Source: Caldifarciminota bacterium (GTDB taxonomy: Bacteria; Hydrothermota; Hydrothermia; LBFQ01). Taken from it: a stretch of DNA of 40,908 nt. The DNA lies in NCBI GenBank assembly GCA_027002825.1, contig JALWZG010000096.1, positions 1-40,908 on the forward strand, in the 5' to 3' direction. Positions 1 through 6,480 of this stretch are shown piece by piece. The position numbers and the translations under genes were made by a program. The notes beneath the pieces were generated by a model. That model did no database searches. It saw only the letters and a program-made list of their open reading frames with translations, and was not told the DNA's origin. Positions within the stretch are counted from its first letter, which is position 1. Each line of letters opens with the position of its first letter.

Positions 1-42
1 CCTCTAAGGGATGTCCCCCGACCACCCTGAGATAGGACAAAG

Positions 43-115
43 TGGGCCGTGCAGGAATCGAACCTGCGACCCCCGGATTAAAAATCCGGTGCTCTACCTA
101 CTGAGCTAACGGCCC
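43..115 (-). tRNA. tRNA-Lys (anticodon TTT)
   Basis: A complete 73-nt cloverleaf reads on the minus strand. The 7-bp acceptor stem is GGGCCGT/ACGGCCC with discriminator A. The anticodon stem is CCGGA/TCCGG around the 7-nt loop TTTTTAA, which gives anticodon TTT and lysine. The T-loop sequence GGTTCGAATCC is present. The 3' CCA is not encoded, because the following bases read CT. It lies just downstream of murJ on the same strand but has its own -10 box at 128-133, so it is probably transcribed alone with a leader of only a few bases. Confidence 0.97.
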
Positions 116-127
116 GCTGAAGTGTGT

Positions 128-133
128 ATTATA
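128..133 (-). promoter_or_regulatory. -10 box of tRNA-Lys
   Basis: TATAAT on the minus strand, 12 bases before the tRNA 5' end. It lies in the 17-mer GTATTATACAACGGAAA (plus-strand reading), which occurs again before the topA operon at 3260-3276. Confidence 0.8.
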
Positions 134-149
134 CAACGGAAAAAGGTTT

Positions 150-1460
150 TCAGCTTACCCATAGGGGAAACACCGACAGGAAAAAGGATAGCAATATGAC
201 CGCTAACGTCAAAAGACTCTCTTTTGAAATCCTGCAGCATCTCAAACTCCAATACAGGACGGAGAGTGTGTTTGAAATTGAAACCGTGTAGGCTATTCCA
301 ATTGCGCCCAAAACGGCGGCCATGGGAAAGACGAGCAGGAGGTTTGTAAGAGTTGAGACCAAAAATCCTATATTGGCCTCCCTTCTGCGGAAGAGGGCGA
401 AGAGATATGAGAGATAGACTGAGGAGAAGGCGAAGGCCGGGATCGTGGGCAGGTATCCCAGAAGGATCTCATAAGTGCGACGGGCGTCTTCCGGGGTAAA
501 CCTCCCCCGCACGAAAGCCAGCTTTACAACGGGAAGACCCAAAACGGCGTAAAGGATCGCAACGCTCAGTGTGGTAAAACTTACAAAGAGCAGACCTTTC
601 CATAGGTACTTCCGTGCGTTCCCTTCATCTTCGGAGACGCTCTTTGTCAAGACGTTTGCCGTTGCAACACCGAAGAGGCCCTGTGGAAGGTGGATGAGCC
701 TGAAGGCGTAGCTGAGGTAGGCCAGAGTACCGGTTGCGAGGAAGGAGGCTGCTATGCTGTTTATAAGGGTTGAAATCTGAAGGAATCCGGAGTTCAGACT
801 CATGGAAAGCCAGTTTTTCAAAAACTCTTTTACGGCCGGGTGCTTGAAGTTGGGCCTCTGGAATCCGACCCGCGAAAAGTAAAACAGGAAGAGAAACTGC
901 AGGAATGTGCCGAACGTAAAGGCGAACGCACCCAAGAGGGGGTTTTTGTACGCGAACAGCAAAACGACAATACTGCCCATGTTGAAGAAAACGGGTGAGA
1001 GTCCCGTTTTGAAAAACTCACCTCTGGTATTAAGAATACCCATGCTTATCGCGGCCGCACTTATGAAGAAGAGGGAAGGAAAGGTTATCCTCAAAGCCTT
1101 TACGGTGAAGGCGTATTTTTCCGGATCGGAGAGGAAGCCGGGGGCTATGATTTTAACGATCATCGGGGATAGAACCTCACCTGCGGGTATGACCAGGAGG
1201 ACAGCACCGACTATTATGAATGTAATGGCCCACAGAAGTGATAGGTCCTGCCATCTCTTTAGGACGGGAACAAAGGCGTTTTGGGATACACCCTCGGCCA
1301 ACATTCCCCTGAGCATGGTGGGTATGCGCACCGCCACGACGACGGCATCCGCGTAGGCCGTCGCCCCCAGGGCGTAGGCAAACACCAGCTCGCGCACAAA
1401 TCCCAGGAGCCTGCTCAGAAGCGTCCCAAAGGAAAAGGAGAGGATTGACCTTATCCTCAA
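150..1460 (-). CDS. murJ: MurJ/MviN-family lipid II flippase
   Basis: Polytopic membrane protein of the MurJ (MviN) branch of the MOP superfamily, which flips lipid II across the inner membrane for peptidoglycan synthesis. The N-terminus has the family pattern: a first helix with a GTLLSRLLGFVRE segment, then an Ala/Asp-rich loop (ATAYADAVVVAVRIP) and the LAEGVSQNAFVPVL region. Hydrophobic helices continue to the C-terminus. At 436 aa it is shorter than the usual roughly 500 aa, so the last helices found in longer members are probably absent. The start is TTG and overlaps the topA stop in a TTGA junction, which indicates translational coupling. A weak GGCGGAG site lies about 12 bases upstream. 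Confidence 0.9.
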   Translation of the reverse strand: MRIRSILSFSFGTLLSRLLGFVRELVFAYALGATAYADAVVVAVRIPTMLRGMLAEGVSQNAFVPVLKRWQDLSLLWAITFIIVGAVLLVIPAGEVLSPMIVKIIAPGFLSDPEKYAFTVKALRITFPSLFFISAAAISMGILNTRGEFFKTGLSPVFFNMGSIVVLLFAYKNPLLGAFAFTFGTFLQFLFLFYFSRVGFQRPNFKHPAVKEFLKNWLSMSLNSGFLQISTLINSIAASFLATGTLAYLSYAFRLIHLPQGLFGVATANVLTKSVSEDEGNARKYLWKGLLFVSFTTLSVAILYAVLGLPVVKLAFVRGRFTPEDARRTYEILLGYLPTIPAFAFSSVYLSYLFALFRRREANIGFLVSTLTNLLLVFPMAAVLGAIGIAYTVSISNTLSVLYWSLRCCRISKESLLTLAVILLSFFLSVFPLWVS

Positions 1461-3151
1461 CCCGTGTCTTTCTCCGCCTTTTTTATCTTTTCGCTCAGGT
1501 TTGAGTAAAATTCCCTTATGAGGCCTATGTACGTCCCCTTGCCTTCCTCTATGAGGTCAAGATCCTTCTCCATGTTGGCCGTGAAGTTCTCCTCAAAGAG
1601 GTCGGGGAAGTCCTTGAGGAGCTGTTGAAGCACCTTTCTGCCCTTCTCCGTAGGGGCGAGGGCCTTTCCCCTCCTGTAAATGTACTTCCTCTTAAAAAGG
1701 GTTGAGATGATGGTGGCGTAGGTTGAAGGCCTTCCTATGCCCTTCTTTTCCAGCGTCTCAACAAGGGTCGCCTGTGTGTACCTCGGAGGCGGTTTCGTGT
1801 GATCCTTGACCAGATCCAGTTTCTTCGGTGTGAGGGTCTCCCCTTCCTCAAGGTGAGGGATTTCACTTTCCTTCGCGTTGTAGGGGAAAACCCTGCTCCA
1901 ACCGTCAAATGTTATCCTTATACCCTCGGCCTTGAACTCCACACCCTCAACCTCCAAAATCACCTCGGTCTTCTCATACCTCAGGGCGGACATCTGACTG
2001 GCTATCGCCCTCCTCCATATGATCTCGTAAAGCCTTACGGCATCCTCGTCCAACTTGCCCTTAAGTGAGTCCGGGGTTATGCTTGGATAGGTGGGCCTTA
2101 TGGCCTCGTGGGCGCCTTGAACGTTCGCCTTCCTTTCGCCGTAGGTTCTGCCCCTTTTTGGGAGATACTCCTGTGGGAAGTTCTCCTTTATGAACTTCCT
2201 GAGGTAGCTCACGCCCTTCTTTGAAAGCCTCGTAGAATCCGTCCTGTGGTAGGTTATGAGTCCCACACGCTTGCCGTCTATCTCAACTCCCTCAAAGAGC
2301 ATCTGGGCTATGCGCATGGTTTTCTCCGCAGAGAAACCGAGAAGGCTGTTGGCGAGCTGCTGCAGGGTGGACGTCTTGAGGGGTGGGGGAGGGTTCTTTT
2401 TCACCTCTCGCCTCTCAAACCTCTTGACGACAAAAGGCTTACCCTTTACGTTCTCAAATTTTTCCTTGGCCTCCTCTTCCCCTTTGAACTCCTTGACGGT
2501 CTTGGCCGTGAATTCAACACCCCCCTTTTCAAAAGTTGCGATTATGTGCCAGAAGGGGCGGGGTTTGAACCTGAGTATCTCATCCTCCCTTTCAACTATG
2601 AACCTCAGGGCTACGGTTTGAACCCTTCCGGCCGAGAGACCCCACCCTTTGAGCTTCCTCCACAGGAGTGGGCTTATGAGGTAGCCGACGAGGCGATCGA
2701 GGACCCTCCGGGCCTTCTGGGCCTCAACCTTTTTCTCGTCTATCTCCGTGGGATTTTCAACGGCCTCCCTGACGGCCTCCGGCGTTATCTCGTAAAAGAG
2801 GACACGTTTTATGGGTTTTTTTAACTTCTTCAGCTCCTGCGCCAGATGGTGGGCTATGGCCTCACCCTCCCTGTCGGGGTCGCTACCTATGAGTATGTAA
2901 TCGCTCTCCTTCGCCACCTTTTTTATGAAATCGACCGTCTTTTTCTTCCCCCTGATGAACACGTACTTCGGCTCAAATGTCCTGAGGTCAACGCCCAACT
3001 CCTTGGGAGGCAGATCCTTTATGTGGCCCTTGCTCGCGAGGACGGTGAATTTACCCTTCAGGTACTGGGCGAGGGTACGGGCCTTGGTCGGGGACTCCAC
3101 GAGGAGAAGAGGGCGTCCCTTTTTGGAATTCCCTTTACCTTTCCCCCTCAT
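1457..3151 (-). CDS. topA: DNA topoisomerase I, type IA, without C-terminal zinc ribbons
   Basis: Relaxes negatively supercoiled DNA by a single-strand passage mechanism. The N-terminal Toprim domain shows the catalytic Glu19 (LLVESPTKA) and the DPDRE acidic motif at 91-95. The active-site tyrosine is Tyr301 in LITYHRTDSTRLS. The LSAGRVQT and GIGRPSTYA family motifs are present. At 564 aa it ends soon after the core. The four-cysteine zinc ribbons at the C-terminus of most bacterial TopA proteins are missing and no cysteine pairs are seen. The ATG overlaps the end of the upstream 39-aa gene by 17 bases, and murJ follows with a TTGA overlap, so the three genes form one operon. Confidence 0.96.
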   Translation of the reverse strand: MRGKGKGNSKKGRPLLLVESPTKARTLAQYLKGKFTVLASKGHIKDLPPKELGVDLRTFEPKYVFIRGKKKTVDFIKKVAKESDYILIGSDPDREGEAIAHHLAQELKKLKKPIKRVLFYEITPEAVREAVENPTEIDEKKVEAQKARRVLDRLVGYLISPLLWRKLKGWGLSAGRVQTVALRFIVEREDEILRFKPRPFWHIIATFEKGGVEFTAKTVKEFKGEEEAKEKFENVKGKPFVVKRFERREVKKNPPPPLKTSTLQQLANSLLGFSAEKTMRIAQMLFEGVEIDGKRVGLITYHRTDSTRLSKKGVSYLRKFIKENFPQEYLPKRGRTYGERKANVQGAHEAIRPTYPSITPDSLKGKLDEDAVRLYEIIWRRAIASQMSALRYEKTEVILEVEGVEFKAEGIRITFDGWSRVFPYNAKESEIPHLEEGETLTPKKLDLVKDHTKPPPRYTQATLVETLEKKGIGRPSTYATIISTLFKRKYIYRRGKALAPTEKGRKVLQQLLKDFPDLFEENFTANMEKDLDLIEEGKGTYIGLIREFYSNLSEKIKKAEKDTG

Positions 3152-3254
3152 CCCACCCGTCCTTTTTGACGAGTATCATGTACATGCTCCAAAGGAACAT
3201 GGAGGTCACAACAGTCCAAGACACACCCATCATCAACAAGGCGTCCAAACTCAT
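3135..3254 (-). CDS. small one-helix membrane protein heading the topA-murJ operon
   Basis: A 39-aa protein starting MSLDALLMMGVSW, with one hydrophobic helix (about residues 4-31) and a charged tail ending KKDGWDEGER. The function is unknown. The ATG at 3254 is 7 bases after a perfect TATAAT on the minus strand, so the transcript should be leaderless. An in-frame extension to 3434 exists but reads through the promoter and has unlikely composition, so I reject it. The reading frame overlaps the topA start by 17 bases, which suggests coupled translation. Confidence 0.65.
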   Translation of the reverse strand: MSLDALLMMGVSWTVVTSMFLWSMYMILVKKDGWDEGER

Positions 3255-3261
3255 GGGAGGT

Positions 3262-3267
3262 ATTATA
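3262..3267 (-). promoter_or_regulatory. -10 box of the small ORF-topA-murJ operon
   Basis: TATAAT on the minus strand, 7 bases before the ATG at 3254. This predicts transcription starting at the start codon. Confidence 0.75.
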
Positions 3268-3289
3268 CAACGGAAACAAGGAGGTAAAT

Positions 3290-3558
3290 GTGAGCGAGGA
3301 CCAGACGCTTTATATCGTGGGGATGTGGGCGGGCAGGGACCCCCTCCAGAAAGACGGACTAACCAAGCCGCCTGATCCTCCGCTCTACGGTTGTGCGTGG
3401 CCTCCGCATCCTCGTGATAGACGACGTAATCCACACCGGCCGCACTATGAGAAGGGTAGTCCGAGCCTTAAGGACGTGCCGGAGCTGAGCGTATAACCTT
3501 CCTCGCAATCGCTGACGCCACAAAGTCCAACCCCGAAGACTTACAGCCTTATAATCCC
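3290..3558 (+). pseudogene. remnant of a phosphoribosyltransferase domain
   Basis: A strong ribosome site (AGGAGG) precedes a GTG at 3290 that opens a reading frame beginning MSEDQTLYIVGMWAG, which resembles the N-terminus of a phosphoribosyltransferase. The PRPP-binding loop, LVIDDVIHTGRTM, is found in a different frame at about 3399-3480. Sequence continuing into the next gene (AERITFLAIADATKSNPEDL, from 3484) lies in the third frame. Thus about 270 bases hold three pieces of one protein in three frames, and the middle part of a normal domain of about 150 aa is missing. The downstream reading frame at 3562 was probably its C-terminal part. Sequencing error is a less likely alternative because the surrounding genes are intact. 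Confidence 0.65.
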
Positions 3559-3561
3559 AAC

Positions 3562-4101
3562 GTGAATCCGGATCTGGACGAGGCCACTGAAAAACTCCTG
3601 AACCAAATTGAAAACCCTGATCTGAAAATCCTCGCCCTGATATTACTGAAAAAACTTAACAAACTGGACGAGCTCTCAGAAATCAGGAGGCTCCTACAAA
3701 GCGAGCTGTGGCACAGGGAACTACACCTCATATCCAACAGTGCGGTAAAGCCGAAGGGCCTTAAGGCCGTCTTGAAGCCCGACCTTGACACCTCACAGAA
3801 ATACGCCGACGTCGTTTATATCTACGAGGAGAACGGCCAAACCGTAGCCCGCATAGTGGAGACCAAGGGTCTTGTGTCCAAGGACAGCGAAGAGGATATA
3901 AGGGAGAAGTTTCGGAACACCGTAGAGTATATCAAGGGGCTGGGATTTGAAGTAGACCGCTATGAGCTTTATCTTGTGATACCCAAGCGTTTGGAGGAGT
4001 ATATAACCGTTCCCGATATAGAGGGGGTAGAAGTAGTCAAGGTAAACCCGGAGGTCGTAAATGATATGCAGCACCCCATATATCCCGAAAATCACCCTTA
4101 G
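3562..4101 (+). CDS. PD-(D/E)XK nuclease-like domain protein, probable 3' part of a broken gene
   Basis: A 179-aa open frame, GTG start. The first 60 residues are helical and charged. Residues 81-102 read like a PD-(D/E)XK nuclease core: Asp83 in KYADVVYIY, a turn (ENGQ), then a strand ending in Glu100-Thr-Lys102 (ARIVETKG). A helix and a strand with LYLVIPKRLEE follow. I assign the fold by pattern only, and the substrate is unknown. The frame is continuous with the phosphoribosyltransferase remnant just upstream (3484 onward), so the ancestral protein was probably a phosphoribosyltransferase fused to this domain. No ribosome site or -10 box precedes the GTG, so expression on its own is doubtful. 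Confidence 0.5.
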   Translation: MNPDLDEATEKLLNQIENPDLKILALILLKKLNKLDELSEIRRLLQSELWHRELHLISNSAVKPKGLKAVLKPDLDTSQKYADVVYIYEENGQTVARIVETKGLVSKDSEEDIREKFRNTVEYIKGLGFEVDRYELYLVIPKRLEEYITVPDIEGVEVVKVNPEVVNDMQHPIYPENHP

Positions 4102-4104
4102 AAT
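4099..4104 (+). promoter_or_regulatory. -10 box, leaderless type
   Basis: TAGAAT in CACCCTTAGAAT, 7 bases before the ATG at 4112. It overlaps the stop of the preceding gene. Confidence 0.7.
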
Positions 4105-4111
4105 GTAGGAG

Positions 4112-4537
4112 ATGGTTCTTCTCGTTTCCATGAGCGCTTGGGATGCTCAGACGTTGCACAGGTACACGGGCTATACCGTGGCCATCGGTGGGGTTTTCAA
4201 CGTCCTCTTGGGGCTGCACGTAAAGGGGATGTACGATCACTCCAAGACTCCGCCGAGCGGTTTGAGGTACCTCCACAGGGCGGTGGGCTACACGGTTATA
4301 TCCTCCTCAACCCTTCAAAGCGCCCTCGGCGTGTACAACCTCTCAACCCTATGGAGGAAGGGAAACCTTTTCAAGAAACTCCTTCACGCCTCTTTAGGTC
4401 TGGCGGCGACGGGCCTGTACGTCTACGGCGGATACCTCGCCCTTGAGGGAAACCACACCCGCCATCGCGACCTCATGTTCGGCGCCTCCGCCCTCTCCGC
4501 CGGTGCCGCCCTCGTCTGGTTGCTGCCTTGGAGATGA
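4112..4537 (+). CDS. four-helix membrane protein with conserved-looking histidines (cytochrome b-like, inferred)
   Basis: A 141-aa protein with four hydrophobic helices. Histidines sit at helix ends: LHRYTGY near residue 16, GLHVKG near 37, LHRAVGY near 59, LLHASLG near 93 and NHTRHRD near 115. This is the pattern of small di-haem b561-like or DUF420-like membrane proteins, so haem b binding is plausible but not proven. The ATG at 4112 is 7 bases after TAGAAT and gives a leaderless start. A second ATG 18 bases on (MSAWDAQ) is possible. The stop overlaps the start of the haem c lipoprotein gene (ATGA), which suggests that the two products form one membrane electron-transfer module. Confidence 0.6.
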   Translation: MVLLVSMSAWDAQTLHRYTGYTVAIGGVFNVLLGLHVKGMYDHSKTPPSGLRYLHRAVGYTVISSSTLQSALGVYNLSTLWRKGNLFKKLLHASLGLAATGLYVYGGYLALEGNHTRHRDLMFGASALSAGAALVWLLPWR

Positions 4538-4956
4538 GAGGACCTTTCCTTTTAACCCTTTTGATCGCTGTGGTGGGGTGCAGGGAGGGGAGAGAGGAGA
4601 CCTCCCCTTACGGACCGGATCACGCCACCGCGATCGGCGGAGACGTAAAGTACAGGAAGGACTGTCTGTCCTGCCACGATTTCACCTATGCCGGAACGGT
4701 GTGGGATACGCTCAACGGCAGAACACTTCCGAACGTGAAGGTGGTGATAAAGGCCCTCTCCTCCCCCGACTCCATCGTCCTGTCCACGGACTCTTTCGGC
4801 AACTTCTACACCGACATGACCCTTCCCTCGGACGGGTTTGAGGCTTACGTGGACTGCGGTTTGATCAGAAGGATGCCCCTAACACCGAACTACGGAGGGT
4901 GCAACGACTGTCACCGACCGGGAGGTGCGGCCGGCAGGGTGATAGTGTGTAGGTGA
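4534..4956 (+). CDS. outer or periplasmic lipoprotein with two c-type haem motifs
   Basis: A 140-aa lipoprotein. The signal peptide ends in a lipobox with Cys16 (LLIAVVGC). Two CXXCH haem attachment motifs are visible: CLSCH at 44-48 and CNDCH near residue 124. Between them is a stretch (AGTVWDTLNGR to EAYVDCG) that looks like a carboxypeptidase-regulatory-like beta sandwich. Two further cysteines (VDCG and the terminal IVCR) could form a disulphide. The ATG overlaps the previous stop (ATGA), so it is co-expressed with the membrane protein. Its electron-transfer partner is unknown. The gene ends one base from the convergent phosphoribosyltransferase gene. Confidence 0.8.
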   Translation: MRGPFLLTLLIAVVGCREGREETSPYGPDHATAIGGDVKYRKDCLSCHDFTYAGTVWDTLNGRTLPNVKVVIKALSSPDSIVLSTDSFGNFYTDMTLPSDGFEAYVDCGLIRRMPLTPNYGGCNDCHRPGGAAGRVIVCR

Positions 4957-4957
4957 T

Positions 4958-5590
4958 TTACACCCCCCTCAAGAGGGCCAGTACCTCTTCGTCCGTGAGC
5001 TGGTGGAAGTCCCTGTAGAAGGCGCCCACCGCGAAGAAAGGGGTTTCAACCACCCGTGGGCATACCACGCTATCATAAACCTTTTGGACGGACCTGTAGG
5101 CGGAGGAAGACGCCACGGGAACGGCCAGGATCAGGCGGGATGCCCCGGCGTTTCGCAGGTATTCGGCCGCCGCCATCGCCGTATAACCGGTGGCCATACC
5201 GTCATCGACGACGAGGACGGTTTTACCCCTCGCCTCCTCGGGGCTTATACCCCTGAACTTTTTGTGCCTTTCAACGGCTTCCTTGAGGGCAAACCTTTTT
5301 ATCTCCTCAAGTTCCGCCTCGTCAACCCCTAACAGGTTCATGTAGCCCTCATCCACAACATAACTACCGTCGGCCGCCACGGCTCCAAACCCCGATTCCG
5401 GGGAGTAAAAGGGGGCCAACTTCTTAACCCCCACCGTTCTCAGGGGTAGGTTTAACTCAACCGCTATGGGATGGGCCACCTGAACTCCTCCTCTCGGAAT
5501 GGCGGCGATCACACCTCCTTCAACCTTTCCCCTTAGAAGTTCGGCCAGCACCCTACCGGCCTCCTCTCTGTTCCGGTATTCTCCAAACAT
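4958..5590 (-). CDS. phosphoribosyltransferase-family protein (COG1926-like)
   Basis: A 210-aa protein with the type I phosphoribosyltransferase fold. AAIPRGGVQVAHPIA in the N-terminal third and the PRPP loop VLVVDDGMATGYTA near residues 122-135 are clear. The C-terminus carries the family-typical PFFAVGAFYRDFHQLTDEEV. The substrate of this family is not established, so no specific base is assigned. A longer in-frame start at 5635 exists, but ATG 5590 (MFGEYRNREEAG) is 8 bases after a -10-like TAAAAT and gives the family N-terminus. It follows the RAMP-like gene by 11 bases and has its own promoter overlapping that gene's stop. Confidence 0.85.
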   Translation of the reverse strand: MFGEYRNREEAGRVLAELLRGKVEGGVIAAIPRGGVQVAHPIAVELNLPLRTVGVKKLAPFYSPESGFGAVAADGSYVVDEGYMNLLGVDEAELEEIKRFALKEAVERHKKFRGISPEEARGKTVLVVDDGMATGYTAMAAAEYLRNAGASRLILAVPVASSSAYRSVQKVYDSVVCPRVVETPFFAVGAFYRDFHQLTDEEVLALLRGV

Positions 5591-5598
5591 CTCCGTGG

Positions 5599-5604
5599 AT
5601 TTTA
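5599..5604 (-). promoter_or_regulatory. -10 box, leaderless type
   Basis: TAAAAT on the minus strand, 8 bases before the ATG at 5590. It overlaps the stop codon of the upstream RAMP-like gene. Confidence 0.6.
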
Positions 5605-6339
5605 AAAGGGTTTGCGGGTCTTGATCTCCGACCAACCCGCCGTTGCCATATCCCTCGGAAGCAACAAGACCTTCCGGGGACGTATGTCCGTCCCGTAATC
5701 CCTCAGTATCCTCTCCCTGACCTCCTTGATCCTCCAGAAGAACATGAGCCTACCACCGTAGGGTGATGTTGTCCATCTTCCCAACCTCAAGGGGATTTCC
5801 CACCTCCTCATATCGTTGAGAAGGGGTATGTGAAACCTCTCCGTGAGGGGATGATCCCCCAACATCGCCATCTCCATCTTCACCAAGGCCTCCGTAAAGG
5901 ATCTACCCGCATAGCGTATCCTCTCCAGGGCCTCTTTGGGTATGCCGTCCCCCACGCTCAAAAACCCGGAAAAGGCCTCGGATTTGAAGGTGTCAACCTC
6001 ATAACCCGCCTTCAGGTCAAAAACCCCAACCGTGACCGTCTGAACCCCTCCGGGATCAAGAGGTACTACCTCCGGGAACTTCACACCTTTCAAAAAGGGA
6101 TACCTCTCCGAGACCATCCTCCAGACATCCTCCGCCACGTCTTCCGGGTTCAACCTACCCACGCTCAGATACCTCTTGATCTTCCCCTCCAACGCCTTGT
6201 CCCTCTTCACCAGATAAAAAACGACGGCGTCTTTTAGGGACTCCATCAGGTAGTCCCCCGGCAGGTATGGGTGTCCCTTCTCATCCCTTGGAAAGCGCGA
6301 CCTTCTGGCAAGGAGCCTGGACCACGTGAGCAGGTACAC
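5602..6339 (-). CDS. solitary RAMP-superfamily-like protein (Csm5/Cmr-like)
   Basis: A 245-aa protein that reads like a RAMP-fold protein of type III CRISPR systems. Residues 24-35 (PYLPGDYLMESL) match the usual y-IPGssLkGalR motif after the first strand, and the C-terminal third has IPLRLGRWTTSPYGGR, like the LRLG-glycine loop of Csm5. No other cas gene and no repeat array is in the window. The start is GTG at 6339, 6 bases after a perfect TATAAT. The in-frame ATG at 6387 lies upstream of that promoter and is rejected. The family call comes from motif reading only, and it could be a diverged relative with another role. Confidence 0.5.
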   Translation of the reverse strand: MYLLTWSRLLARRSRFPRDEKGHPYLPGDYLMESLKDAVVFYLVKRDKALEGKIKRYLSVGRLNPEDVAEDVWRMVSERYPFLKGVKFPEVVPLDPGGVQTVTVGVFDLKAGYEVDTFKSEAFSGFLSVGDGIPKEALERIRYAGRSFTEALVKMEMAMLGDHPLTERFHIPLLNDMRRWEIPLRLGRWTTSPYGGRLMFFWRIKEVRERILRDYGTDIRPRKVLLLPRDMATAGWSEIKTRKPF

Positions 6340-6345
6340 GAACGT

Positions 6346-6351
6346 ATTATA
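6346..6351 (-). promoter_or_regulatory. -10 box, leaderless type
   Basis: Perfect TATAAT on the minus strand, 6 bases before the GTG at 6339. It decides the start of the RAMP-like gene. Confidence 0.7.
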
Positions 6352-6466
6352 AAGCTGGCGTAAACTATGCGGAAAAAACGAAAACATCCGCGTTTTCTGA
6401 TTTCACAGATCGGTTAACCTATGCGTGTTGTGGTGGGTTTACCCCGTGGGATTCCTCTCCCTTCTT

Positions 6467-6472
6467 TACAAT
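6467..6472 (+). promoter_or_regulatory. -10 box, leaderless type
   Basis: TACAAT, 8 bases before the GTG start of rseP at 6481. Confidence 0.6.
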
Positions 6473-6480
6473 AAAAGGTT

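Noticed and set aside
3255-3434. N-terminal extension of the 39-aa gene to 99 aa
   Set aside because: The extension runs through a perfect TATAAT and antisense to the phosphoribosyltransferase remnant, and its Pro/Arg/Cys-rich sequence does not look like protein.
3290-3558. Programmed frameshifting to join the three phosphoribosyltransferase pieces
   Set aside because: No slippery heptamer was seen at the two switch points, and a large part of the domain is missing, so gene decay is the simpler reading.
6340-6387. ATG 6387 as start of the RAMP-like gene
   Set aside because: It lies upstream of the TATAAT at 6346-6351, which places transcription start at GTG 6339.
5602-6480. A CRISPR array or cas operon near the RAMP-like gene
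   Set aside because: No direct repeats and no other cas-like protein are visible on either strand nearby.
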